From positions 1-55,884 of the forward strand of contig CAMMNN010000022.1 in assembly GCA_946498245.1 (NCBI GenBank): a stretch of 55,884 nucleotides of DNA. The letters run 5' to 3'. The number at the start of each line of letters is the position of its first letter. Position 1 is the first letter of the stretch. The notes beneath the pieces were generated by a model, which saw only the letters and a program-made list of their open reading frames with translations, was not told the origin of the DNA and did not search any database. The stretch is from an uncultured Clostridium sp. GTDB taxonomy: Bacteria > Bacillota > Clostridia > Lachnospirales > Lachnospiraceae. A program made the translations under genes and the position numbers. Shown piece after piece: positions 35,096 to 41,804 of this stretch.

Positions 35096-35979
35096 TTTGA
35101 ACCTCCAATCTCATAATCTGCATAAACCTTTTGCATTCTCTTTCCTTTTTCTCTTTGACGCAGAATCCCAAAGCGTCCGGTTATCTTTACCTGGCCGGTA
35201 CGCAGATAATCCGCAGACACTTCCTGGGAAACCGCTGTAACCAAAAAAGGTGAGCCGTCTAACATAGAAATTTCTCCTTTTTTCACCACCTCCTGTATAA
35301 TAGCCCTGGCATATTTCCCACAGAGATTTGTATCTGTACAGAAAATATGGATCGCCAGACTGCACTCCACCCACCCCACCCCAAAAGTAGAACGGCTTTG
35401 ATCTTCCGATAGCATCTCGATCCTGCAATACATTACCGGTCTTTTTGGGGTTATCTGTTCCTCTTCCCCCGGTCTGTCAAACCATAATACCAGCGCTTCC
35501 GGAAACAGTCCCTTGCAGAAAGCGTTAACCGCATCTGCAGGATCCGGATCCGTTGTTTCCTGATTCGGATATTCCAAAACATCAAATTGCATCTCCTGGC
35601 CGCAGATATTGGTATCTTCCGCCGCAAATCTATCCGTCTCGCTCCGTGCCAGACAATACGGATTCCCGTTTTCCGGAATCAGTATCGCATTGCACAGACA
35701 GTCCGTAATCTGCTTCACCGCCTGATTAAAGTCAAAAGCTCCGTCATTCTTCCCATAGATAGAAAGAATCATGTTTCCCTGACATTTCCGCTCTTCGTTA
35801 GCAGATAAATCCAATACAAAGACAATACGGGGGTATTGGGCTTTCCCGTTCCAGCCTGCAGCCGTGTCTGACGGAGCTTCCGGTGTAAAGACAGCAGGTT
35901 TGCCGTCAAAAGAAGCAAGATTTTTTGTCAATTCTTCCTCTCCCTGCAGCCTGTACAAAATCAGCTCATGAAGCTCCAT
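35092..35979 (-). CDS. Probable tail terminator/completion protein
   Basis: A 295-residue protein. The N-terminal half (LILYRLQGEEELTKNLASFDGKPAVFTPEAPSDTAAGWNGKAQYPRIVFVLDLSANEERKCQGNMILSIYG) has the length, position and pattern of tail-terminator-like proteins encoded before the sheath in clostridial contractile clusters. Such a protein would cap the tail and, in a complete phage, join it to the head. The second half looks like a repeat of the same fold (ILRQREKGKRMQKVYADYEIGG at the end). Start ATG 35979 follows GAGGAGGTGACGGCAG. Confidence 0.6.
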   Translation of the reverse strand: MELHELILYRLQGEEELTKNLASFDGKPAVFTPEAPSDTAAGWNGKAQYPRIVFVLDLSANEERKCQGNMILSIYGKNDGAFDFNQAVKQITDCLCNAILIPENGNPYCLARSETDRFAAEDTNICGQEMQFDVLEYPNQETTDPDPADAVNAFCKGLFPEALVLWFDRPGEEEQITPKRPVMYCRIEMLSEDQSRSTFGVGWVECSLAIHIFCTDTNLCGKYARAIIQEVVKKGEISMLDGSPFLVTAVSQEVSADYLRTGQVKITGRFGILRQREKGKRMQKVYADYEIGGSK

Positions 35980-36244
35980 CTGCCGTCACCTCCTCCCCGT
36001 CCAGCAAGTCAGCGGAGAATCGCAAATCCCATTCTCCATTGGCGACATCTGATACGCGGATCCGATAATGGTTAGTCACATTCCGGACATCAGGGAGGAA
36101 CTGCACCAGGATTTCTTCCTCTGTTACATTGGCCACCAGACCGTTTAATCCCTCCGCCCAGCTCCGGTGTTTTCCAAAAATAAAAAAGCCCCGGTCTATT
36201 GCCGCGGTATTAAAAACTTCCTTTTCAATTTTTTTGGTAATCAA
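35966..36244 (-). CDS. DUF5026-like small protein, first late gene
   Basis: A 92-residue protein starting at TTG 36244 after AGGAGG. The pattern FFIFGKHRSWAEGLNGLVANVTEEEILVQFLPDVRNVTNHYRI resembles the DUF5026 family of Lachnospiraceae phage proteins; this assignment is from memory and should be searched. It heads the late operon behind the repeat-containing promoter. Confidence 0.55.
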   Translation of the reverse strand: MITKKIEKEVFNTAAIDRGFFIFGKHRSWAEGLNGLVANVTEEEILVQFLPDVRNVTNHYRIRVSDVANGEWDLRFSADLLDGEEVTADGAS

Positions 36245-36368
36245 TCTCTTAGCCTCCTATAAACGCATACTCTGGTAGATCTCTCTGCAAAACTCCAGGC
36301 ACCTTCAGCCCACAAAATAATCCCTCCTGGCTGACAAAGATTTTCGCACTGATATTGCGGCCTGAGAC

Positions 36369-36408
36369 AATGGCGGCCTGACAACAATGCCAGACCGCCG
36401 TTGTTTCC
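36369..36408 (-). promoter_or_regulatory. Hairpin in the late operon leader
   Basis: Arms ACAATGGCGGCCTGACA and its near complement form a 17-bp stem with three non-Watson-Crick pairs and a short loop. It lies between the late promoter and the first late gene. There is no T-run, so it may act as an mRNA 5' stabiliser or antitermination element. Confidence 0.5.
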
Positions 36409-36456
36409 GGGAGAAGATTAAGGGATAACAGGTGTTTTGCACTGTCTCCAGTTTAC

Positions 36457-36499
36457 ACTATAGCACACTTGACATGGACAGTCCGGACAATGCGGACAA
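36457..36499 (-). promoter_or_regulatory. Late promoter with three tandem 9-bp repeats
   Basis: On the minus strand the repeats TTGTCCGCA, TTGTCCGGA and CTGTCCATG (36499-36473) follow each other without gaps, then 10 bases, then -10 TATAGT (36462-36457). There is no good -35. This is the form of an activator-dependent phage promoter, and the ArpU-like gene ends five bases upstream. The region 36245-36456 is otherwise an untranslated leader. Confidence 0.65.
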
Positions 36500-36503
36500 A
36501 CTT

Positions 36504-36923
36504 TTATTTTTCGCCCATAAATCTTTCAAACTCTTTCCGAATCCCCTCTCCCGTTACCTTTCTCCCCATTCGTGCCGCTGCTTCATTCCATGAGTCACCC
36601 TCAAAAATTTTATACTTTATGATCCGCTGCATTCTCTGCGGAATAGTAAGCATCCACTCTTCTACCTGTATTTTAATGGTCTTTGCCGCTGCCCTCCGTT
36701 TCTCCAGGATTTGTTCTTTTTCTTCCAAGATGCAAGACTCCTCAGTATAAGGCGATCCCTGGATATGAATATTGGTTAAAGTATACGGAAAACTATGGTA
36801 AGACCCTTTCACTACGTCCTGTACTATCTGCTTTTTCCGCCTCTCGATCCTCCGGATTTCCTCCTCGGTTTCCTTAACCATAGCGCAAGCATCTATGTAT
36901 TGATATAATATTGATTTGTCCAA
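36504..36923 (-). CDS. ArpU/RinA-like late transcription activator
   Basis: A 139-residue protein with an N-terminal coiled coil (about 10-80) and a C-terminal sigma-like helix-turn-helix (LTIPQRMQRIIKYKIFEGDSWNEAAARMGRKVTGEGIRKEFERFMG). This is the plan of ArpU/DUF1492 late regulators of Gram-positive phages, which switch on packaging, structural and lysis genes. The start appears to be TTG 36923 with GGAG upstream. Its likely target is the repeat array at 36473-36499. Confidence 0.8.
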   Translation of the reverse strand: MDKSILYQYIDACAMVKETEEEIRRIERRKKQIVQDVVKGSYHSFPYTLTNIHIQGSPYTEESCILEEKEQILEKRRAAAKTIKIQVEEWMLTIPQRMQRIIKYKIFEGDSWNEAAARMGRKVTGEGIRKEFERFMGEK

Positions 36924-37107
36924 TGCAACTTCACTCTCCTATTTCTTTTATTATTGTTTTTCACCAGTCTTCACCCACCCTCTGGAGTGATAAGAATCTC
37001 CTTTTCCATTAAGGGCAAAAGCGAATTTCAAAAATGCCCCAAAAAAAGTCCAGGTTTTATGCGGCTTTGCAGCCCTTTGGGGCAAAAAGGGCAAATAAAA
37101 AGTCATT

Positions 37108-38406
37108 TTATATTTTTCCGTCCGGCTCCATAAAGTCAATGCACAGTTTCACTCCTTTAAAATACATGGTCCCATTCCATTTCGTTTCTTCAAATCCTTT
37201 CTCTCTCAAATTCCCGAAGAAGATATTCTTTTTATAAATGACTCTCTCGTTTTCTTCACAATACCGCTTGTACGCCTCAAACAGCTCGCTCCTCTTCACC
37301 CGGCCTTTCGGGCTGCGGATCAGGCAGTCTTCCATAAACGCCTTTGCGCTGTCCGCTTCCTTGTACAGTTCATTGACCAGGCGCTCACTGTTAGGGGAAG
37401 GCGTAATCTCCCCGCCCTTTTCCCGATAAGCCTCCTGCAGTGCCCGGACGGCTGCCAGAATGGTTCCTTCCGCCTCCTCTTCCAGTTTCCTATCCAGGTT
37501 GGGATCCTTTTTACCCGGCTTCCGGTTCATTTCAAAAATTAAGAGCCGCCGGTAATAGGCATCTGATTTTTCTTCCAGATTTAACGGGATCTTATTGGCC
37601 GAAAACAGCAGCTTTGCGTAGCTCTTAAAAGTGGTGGGATCTTGCCCCTTCTTTTCATACATCAAAGCGTCCTCCCCAGTAGCCTTTTTGATTACGTCAA
37701 TGCTACCCAGAGCACTGGAAGGAATGTCCGCACAGGAATTTAACAGGCAGCCGTGCAGGCTCGTGGCATAAAACCGTTTATTTAAATCCTGCAGGGAAAT
37801 ATTGGAATAGTTCTCCTGCCCGATAATGGTTTCAAATAGATGGATCAGGCGGCTTTTCCCTGTCCCGCCCATTCCTTTGATAATCATGAACTTTTGCTGC
37901 CGCGTATCCCTGGTCATACAGTAGCCCAGGTATTCCAGCAGCATACGGCGGTCATCAGGCCCCGCGGAGACTTCCTCCAGGAACCGGCCTGTAAATTCCC
38001 AGCTTGTCCGCAAATCCAGATCCGGCCGGATTTCATGAGGGATTTGGTTAATGGAACAGTACTCCTTTCTGTGTGGATAAAGCCGCCCGCTTTCCACGTC
38101 ATACATTCCGTTTCGGAAATTAATCCAGGTTACCGGGTACTGGTTCAATTCCTCTGGCTCCTTCTGGATCCCATCCTGGATTAGCAGCAGGCTGAAAATC
38201 TGGCCCAGAGTCGTGGATTTAATAAATTCCGTAAACAGGAGTTCCTGGATCCGGTTCTTAATCCGCTTTCCATACGGGTCTTCCCGAAACACGCCGCGTT
38301 CATATAAATACAGAGTTCCGTTGACTGCAAACATATCAACCGTCTGGATCAGATAGTCCACCACGGCTTTATCCACTACTTTTCTGGGGTTCCCATACTT
38401 GTCCAT
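37108..38406 (-). CDS. D5/P4-like phage DNA helicase
   Basis: A 432-residue superfamily 3-type helicase: a D5_N-like domain (TWINFRNGMYDVESGRLYPH), Walker A GMGGTGKS (about residue 180), motif B LHGCLLNSCADIP, sensor region FKSYAKLLFSANKIP and the C-terminal winged-helix segment (GRVKRSELFEAYKRYCEE). The N-terminal primase of P4 alpha-type proteins is missing, but the family initiates replication of phages and satellites. A bare tailocin would not need it, so its presence argues that the element can replicate or did so recently. The start ATG 38406 lacks a clear ribosome site and overlaps the upstream gene. Confidence 0.85.
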   Translation of the reverse strand: MDKYGNPRKVVDKAVVDYLIQTVDMFAVNGTLYLYERGVFREDPYGKRIKNRIQELLFTEFIKSTTLGQIFSLLLIQDGIQKEPEELNQYPVTWINFRNGMYDVESGRLYPHRKEYCSINQIPHEIRPDLDLRTSWEFTGRFLEEVSAGPDDRRMLLEYLGYCMTRDTRQQKFMIIKGMGGTGKSRLIHLFETIIGQENYSNISLQDLNKRFYATSLHGCLLNSCADIPSSALGSIDVIKKATGEDALMYEKKGQDPTTFKSYAKLLFSANKIPLNLEEKSDAYYRRLLIFEMNRKPGKKDPNLDRKLEEEAEGTILAAVRALQEAYREKGGEITPSPNSERLVNELYKEADSAKAFMEDCLIRSPKGRVKRSELFEAYKRYCEENERVIYKKNIFFGNLREKGFEETKWNGTMYFKGVKLCIDFMEPDGKI

Positions 38407-38857
38407 TTAGGTGGAACTGACATTTCAAAGAGTCCGTTCTGTCCGGTCCAATCACCCGTCTGACGTACTGCCCCAGTACTTCTTCCAGTTCTTTCTGTCT
38501 TTCTGGCAAGGAAAGGTATTCCCTGCCGGAAAACAGCCGCCACCCGTCCTCCCGTACCATAAGGCCTCCAATCCTGAACAGGATCTCCTTCAGCTCTTGG
38601 TTCAGCCCTTTCCGGTAGCAGGCCAGGACATAGGTATAGCTGCACATATAGGTTCCCGTATTGGCACACCCCTCCATGTATGCCCGGAAGCTTTCCGAGG
38701 TGAAATACTGGTCTGTAAACCGGTCGCGGCCAATAAACACGGCCTTCCTGCCGGCAGCAATGATCTGGCCGCAGAGTGTCACATCATCATTGATAAAAAG
38801 CAGGTAGTCTTCCCCCGGCCTCTCCCGTATTATTTTGTCAAATATCGTCTTATTCAT
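38369..38857 (-). CDS. Early phage protein of unknown function
   Basis: A 162-residue protein starting at ATG 38857 after AGGAGC. Segments DYLLFINDDVTLCGQIIAAGRKAVFIGRDRFTDQYF and CANTGTYMCSYTYVLACYRKGLNQELKEILFRIGGLM are well formed, but I do not recognise the family. Position before and overlapping the D5-like helicase gene suggests a replication accessory role. Confidence 0.65.
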   Translation of the reverse strand: MNKTIFDKIIRERPGEDYLLFINDDVTLCGQIIAAGRKAVFIGRDRFTDQYFTSESFRAYMEGCANTGTYMCSYTYVLACYRKGLNQELKEILFRIGGLMVREDGWRLFSGREYLSLPERQKELEEVLGQYVRRVIGPDRTDSLKCQFHLNGQVWEPQKSSG

Positions 38858-38943
38858 TGCGCTGCTCCTGATTCGGCGGGTACCCCGATTAATGAAAAAT
38901 TTTGTCCTTTTGGTTTTACCGCCGCAGTTCTCTTTTTCTGTAG

Positions 38944-39126
38944 CTAACTGCATCGGAATACTGATAATGGAAAGCACTCATAATATCCTTCTGTTTCCAG
39001 ACCCTTTCTTACCTGTTCCGGCTCTATTATGAGTCCATGGTAACTTCCCAGAAGCCACAGTGTATTTACTGCGTCCTTTTCCGTTTCCAGAATGCTGCAG
39101 CCATAGCCGCTGTGTATTTCATACAT
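38944..39126 (-). CDS. Small early phage protein
   Basis: A 60-residue protein from ATG 39126, preceded by AGGAGGCGTCAGGA. It is soluble, cysteine-containing and acidic-neutral (MYEIHSGYGCSILETEKDAVNTLWLLGS). Function unknown. Confidence 0.6.
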   Translation of the reverse strand: MYEIHSGYGCSILETEKDAVNTLWLLGSYHGLIIEPEQVRKGLETEGYYECFPLSVFRCS

Positions 39127-39138
39127 TCCTGACGCCTC

Positions 39139-39291
39139 CTATCCCATTGCCGCCAAGACGATTATTGTTACAGTCAGCCCTATACAGAGGAACCCTAACT
39201 GCATCACCCACCGTTCCAACCGGGATATGTACTGCTCCCGCTCCTGAGCGGGACTGGGGATCGTCCTGCCGATTGGCTCATATTTCAGCAA
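39139..39291 (-). CDS. Very small membrane protein
   Basis: A 50-residue protein if read from TTG 39291, which has AAGGAGGAGAACTG in front. It has a charged N-terminal half (YEPIGRTIPSPAQEREQYISRLERW) and a C-terminal membrane helix (LGFLCIGLTVTIIVLAAMG), resembling small haemolysin XhlA-type or early phage membrane peptides. The open frame extends to 39507, but that part overlaps a better-supported small gene. Confidence 0.5.
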   Translation of the reverse strand: MLKYEPIGRTIPSPAQEREQYISRLERWVMQLGFLCIGLTVTIIVLAAMG

Positions 39292-39331
39292 CAGTTCTCC
39301 TCCTTCCTGCTTGTCCACTACACCCGCCTTT

Positions 39332-39460
39332 TCAGGCGGTCTGTTTATCCTCTTCTTTTTTCTTAACTTCCTTGACGATAATATCCATGTTGACCCGTTC
39401 TCCCATAATTTTTGCGATAGCATCAAAGGCCTTTCTGACATCCAGCTTGTTTTCTTCCAT
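39332..39460 (-). CDS. Short early protein (42 residues)
   Basis: ATG 39460 follows AGGGGTGGCGAT and encodes an acidic-basic helical peptide (MEENKLDVRKAFDAIAKIMG, then ERVNMDIIVKEVKKKEEDK) ending at TGA 39332. It is too short to identify, but the ribosome site and amphipathic composition support expression. Confidence 0.5.
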   Translation of the reverse strand: MEENKLDVRKAFDAIAKIMGERVNMDIIVKEVKKKEEDKQTA

Positions 39461-39559
39461 ATCGCCACCCCTTTCTGATAGATTCTATGCCACACAGTTT
39501 GTACCAATTTACTACTACTTTTCGGTCTTCAAAATCAGGCCATACTCATCTTTTCTTTC

Positions 39560-39760
39560 TCAGTCCCCTTTCGCGCCTGCCAGTAGCTCTTCAATGGATA
39601 CGCCAAGATATTCGGCTACTTTTTTGAGATTTCTTACAGTGGGACTTACTGTATTCCATTTGCATAAACTTCCTGTTCCTAAATCTGTTTCTTTTTCAAT
39701 AGAATTTATTGAAATTCTCTTTTTTCTAGCTACCTGACAAATATTGTCATAAATTAACAT
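39560..39760 (-). CDS. Cro-like XRE family regulator
   Basis: A 66-residue helix-turn-helix protein (DNICQVARKKRISINSIEKETDLGTGSLCKWNTVSPTVRNLKKVAEYLGVSIEELL). It is the first gene downstream of the leftward early promoter and divergent from the CI-like repressor, which is the Cro position of a lambdoid-type switch. The ribosome site is AAAGGAGGTG. Confidence 0.85.
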   Translation of the reverse strand: MLIYDNICQVARKKRISINSIEKETDLGTGSLCKWNTVSPTVRNLKKVAEYLGVSIEELLAGAKGD

Positions 39761-39814
39761 TCTTTCCGTTTATAACACCTCCTTTAATTGCTTCTGAAAA
39801 AGACGCTATTTTTA

Positions 39815-39843
39815 TTGACTTGTCTCTGAAAATATTCTATAAT
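39815..39843 (+). promoter_or_regulatory. Promoter of the repressor gene
   Basis: TTGACT (39815-39820), a 17-base spacer and a perfect TATAAT (39838-39843) give a strong promoter with a leader of about 150 bases before the repressor ATG. A TCTGAAAATA half-operator lies in its spacer, which suggests autoregulation. Confidence 0.75.
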
Positions 39844-39901
39844 TAAGTTATCAAGCAAGATTTCAAAAAATTCAAAGGCATTAATAATCCAATGTGGATT
39901 T

Positions 39902-39978
39902 GCGATTTTTTCAGAACTTTATATTCACATTATACGCGATTATTTCAGAATGTCAAGAATTTTTTGCGATTTTTTCAG
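39902..39978. promoter_or_regulatory. Early promoter and three operator repeats of the lysis-lysogeny switch
   Basis: The 13-mer GCGAT(T/A)TTTTCAG form occurs at 39902-39914, 39936-39948 and 39966-39978. A near-consensus leftward promoter TTGACA (39956-39951), 16-base spacer, TATAAT (39934-39929) encloses the middle copy between -35 and -10. Inverted related sites CTGAAAAA and CTGAAAAT lie at 39794-39801 and 39826-39833. Repressor bound to the middle site would block the early promoter. Confidence 0.75.
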
Positions 39979-39997
39979 TGCCGAAAGGAGCGCAAAA

Positions 39998-40420
39998 ATG
40001 GATCTGAAAGAACGCATACAGGAATTATGCAAGCAATATGGGATTTCAATGAACCAATTAGAACAGGAACTAAATTTCGGAAAAGGTTATATCAGCAAAT
40101 TAGGCAAAAGTGTTCCTAACGTAAATAAAATCCAGTTGATTGCCAATCGTTTTAATGTTACTGTAGACTATCTTATGACCGGGGAAACACCCGCAGAAAA
40201 AAGAGAAATCACCCTCACTCCAAAGGACGAGCGTGACATTGAAAAGATATTGGACCAGACCAAAGAACAACTTCTCTCCCAAGAAGGCCTAATGTTTGAC
40301 GGTAAACCGGCCAGTCCGGAAGCTATAGATTCCATCTTGTCCGCTATGCAGATTGGAATGGAACTGGCAAAGAAAAAGAATAAAGAAAAGTATACGCCAA
40401 AGAAGTATAAAAAGGATTGA
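39998..40420 (+). CDS. CI-like XRE family repressor
   Basis: A 140-residue protein from ATG 39998 after GAAAGGAGCGCAAAA. The N-terminal helix-turn-helix (residues 1-65, RIQELCKQYGISMNQLEQELNFGKGYISKLGKSVPNVNKIQLIANRFNVTVDYL) binds operators; the C-terminus (about 75-140) is helical and lacks a LexA-type protease. Like ImmR of ICEBs1 it is paired with an ImmA/IrrE-type protease, so induction probably goes through cleavage by that partner. Confidence 0.88.
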   Translation: MDLKERIQELCKQYGISMNQLEQELNFGKGYISKLGKSVPNVNKIQLIANRFNVTVDYLMTGETPAEKREITLTPKDERDIEKILDQTKEQLLSQEGLMFDGKPASPEAIDSILSAMQIGMELAKKKNKEKYTPKKYKKD

Positions 40421-40427
40421 TTTGCCT

Positions 40428-40856
40428 ATGGATATAAAGAAAAAAGCGGATTCCCTGGTGCGGAAGTTCCAAACCCGCAATCCGTTTGAAATTATCCAGG
40501 GGCTAAACGTAATACTTGTCTTTGCTCCGCTGGTGGACACCAGGGCTTTCTACCAATATTTTCAGCGGAACAATATTATTTATATAAATAGTGCCCTTTC
40601 CAGGCATGAACAAACCTTTGAATGTGCTCACGAAATGGGGCATATGTTCCTGCACAAAAAAGCAAATACTATTTTTATGGATACACGGACAAATTTTAAT
40701 ACTGATAAATGTGAGATTGAAGCTGATACCTTTGCCATGGATTTATTGGTCGGCGATGATATTTTAACAGAATACAAAGATTATGGGACCGAACAGATGG
40801 CACGGCTTCTGGGATACGAGCAACGGCTAATTGAATTAAGGCTGAAACGTCAATAG
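40428..40856 (+). CDS. ImmA/IrrE family metallopeptidase
   Basis: A 142-residue protein with the zinc protease motif HEMGH (in FECAHEMGHMFLHKKANTIF) and a downstream Glu-containing segment (CEIEADTFAMDLLV). In ICEBs1 and related phages the ImmA family cleaves the cognate repressor after a signal from the host. The start ATG 40428 lies 7 bases after the repressor stop, so the two are co-transcribed. Six bases after its stop lies a CRISPR-like repeat. Confidence 0.9.
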   Translation: MDIKKKADSLVRKFQTRNPFEIIQGLNVILVFAPLVDTRAFYQYFQRNNIIYINSALSRHEQTFECAHEMGHMFLHKKANTIFMDTRTNFNTDKCEIEADTFAMDLLVGDDILTEYKDYGTEQMARLLGYEQRLIELRLKRQ

Positions 40857-40862
40857 CGTTTT

Positions 40863-40893
40863 GTCGCTCCCCTGTAGGAACGTGGGTTGAAAT
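40863..40893 (+). repeat. Solitary type I-C-like CRISPR repeat R1
   Basis: A 31-base unit starting GTCGCTCCCCTGTAGGAACG and ending TGGGTTGAAAT. This is the typical form of a type I-C repeat (GTCGC..., imperfect hairpin, ...TTGAAAT 3' handle) with one mismatch in the stem. It differs from R2 at three positions. No second repeat follows at spacer distance; instead it lies in the 5' leader of the next gene. Confidence 0.8.
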
Positions 40894-40912
40894 CAAAAAG
40901 GAGGTTCATTCT

Positions 40913-41185
40913 ATGATGTATCCATTTATGACGCTTAATGATGATACTGAAATTACTCATTCTGAAATGAAACCAGATGGGCAGGTAAAAGTATATATTG
41001 AAACTCCAGACGACAACGGTGGTTTTTCCAATGCCACTTGCTATCTCCCAGAATATAGATGGGAAAATATCTCCGGCTACTCTGCGGAAGAAATTAATTA
41101 CCTTGACCGTTTACTTCACAATAATGCACATCTAATTTTAGAATTTTCGCAAGAAGGGGGAATTTTAAATGCCTCAAATCTTTAG
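40913..41185 (+). CDS. Conserved hypothetical protein paired with DUF4160
   Basis: A 90-residue acidic protein (MTLNDDTEITHSEMKPDGQVKVYIETPD, CYLPEYRWENISGYSAEEINYLDRLLHNNAHLILEFSQEGGI). It has AAGGAGG upstream, overlaps the DUF4160 gene by 17 bases and is probably translationally coupled to it. Small acidic-plus-DUF4160 pairs resemble type II toxin-antitoxin units; here that is inference. R1 lies in its leader. Confidence 0.65.
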   Translation: MMYPFMTLNDDTEITHSEMKPDGQVKVYIETPDDNGGFSNATCYLPEYRWENISGYSAEEINYLDRLLHNNAHLILEFSQEGGILNASNL

Positions 41186-41447
41186 GATCGGGGCTTACAC
41201 TGTTTATTTTTGGTCAAACGAAGGCGCTCCCCTGGAACCGATACACGTCCATATCGCTGAAGGACGCGCATCAGCAAACGGAACAAAGGTTTGGATTACG
41301 CGTAGTGGGAAAACGGTTTTATCCAATAATAATGCCCGAATCCCTATCAGGATTTTGCGCGGTATTATGCGAATGATAGAAGCTAATAGTGCCGAAATTA
41401 TTGAAGAATGGATTAAGCAGTTTGGAGAAATTACCTATTTCTGCTAG
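41169..41447 (+). CDS. DUF4160 family protein
   Basis: A 92-residue protein with the DUF4160 pattern: RIGAYTVYFWSNEGAPLEPIHVHIAEGRASANGTKVWIT, then a helical C-terminus (NARIPIRILRGIMRMIEANSAEIIEEWIKQFGE). The family often pairs with DUF2442 in putative toxin-antitoxin modules. Start ATG 41169 follows GGGGGA. Together with the preceding gene it forms a two-gene unit between CRISPR-like repeats R1 and R2. Confidence 0.8.
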   Translation: MPQIFRIGAYTVYFWSNEGAPLEPIHVHIAEGRASANGTKVWITRSGKTVLSNNNARIPIRILRGIMRMIEANSAEIIEEWIKQFGEITYFC

Positions 41448-41623
41448 AACGTAAAATCGGCCTCCTCAGAGGGAACAGATAATCGTCTTAAACATTATGT
41501 CAATAACGATTTACTATAGTCCCGTCGAAAAAACTGGCTTAGTTTATCGCAATGAAATAGAAGTCAACCCTGGCTGTATGCGAAACTTTTAGGCGATATA
41601 TAGACTTAAATCTGCGGATATAC

Positions 41624-41654
41624 GTCGCTCCCCTGTGGGAGCGTGGATTGAAAT
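41624..41654 (+). repeat. Solitary type I-C-like CRISPR repeat R2
   Basis: A 31-base unit beginning GTCGCTCCCCTGTGGGAGCG and ending TGGATTGAAAT. CGCTCCC pairs perfectly with GGGAGCG around a four-base loop, as in functional I-C repeats recognised by Cas5. It has the same orientation as R1, 761 bases downstream. No perfect repeat lies within spacer distance on either side. Confidence 0.85.
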
Positions 41655-41737
41655 AGGCTCTGCATTGCTGACCTGATAGGCTAAAATGAATACCATCTCC
41701 TGCGCCAGCGGACTGATGCGTAAGGGGCATGAACAGC

Positions 41738-41768
41738 AATAACGATTGCAAGGGGTGTGGATTGAGAT
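41738..41768 (+). repeat. Degenerate CRISPR-like repeat R3
   Basis: The last 11 bases, TGGATTGAGAT, match the R2 3' handle at 10 of 11 positions and are preceded by AAGGGGTG, but the left half of the hairpin is lost. It begins 83 bases after R2 and ends 36 bases before the integrase ATG. Confidence 0.55.
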
Positions 41769-41804
41769 AACCGAAAACAATCCATCATAAAGGGAGATGA
41801 TATT

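Larger units (their letters stand above)
41448..41804 (+). other. Non-coding region with CRISPR-like repeats upstream of the integrase
   Basis: A stretch of 357 bases without a credible gene. It holds repeat R2 (41624-41654), the degenerate repeat R3 (41738-41768) and, at 41514-41519, a TATAGT that could be a -10 for rightward transcription. Small minus-strand frames here are translations of the repeats. Confidence 0.7.

Noticed and set aside
36951..37139. 62-codon frame between the helicase and the ArpU-like gene
   Set aside because: It overlaps the helicase end, has no good ribosome site and no recognisable pattern. The gap holds only a GCCCCAAA/TTTGGGGC inverted repeat.
39292..39507. Extension of the small membrane protein to 122 residues
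   Set aside because: The added part overlaps a 42-residue frame with a better ribosome site and looks like a shadow translation.
41535..41573. Possible further degenerate CRISPR repeat (GTCGAAAA...GCAATGAAAT)
   Set aside because: Only the ends resemble the repeat, the length is wrong and there is no hairpin.
40696..41780. Minus-strand frames 40696-40896, 41539-41751 and 41589-41780 with ISTHVPTGER, YFNPRSHRGAT and ISIHAPTGER
   Set aside because: These peptides are translations of CRISPR repeats, a well-known source of false proteins. They have no ribosome sites and oppose the real genes.
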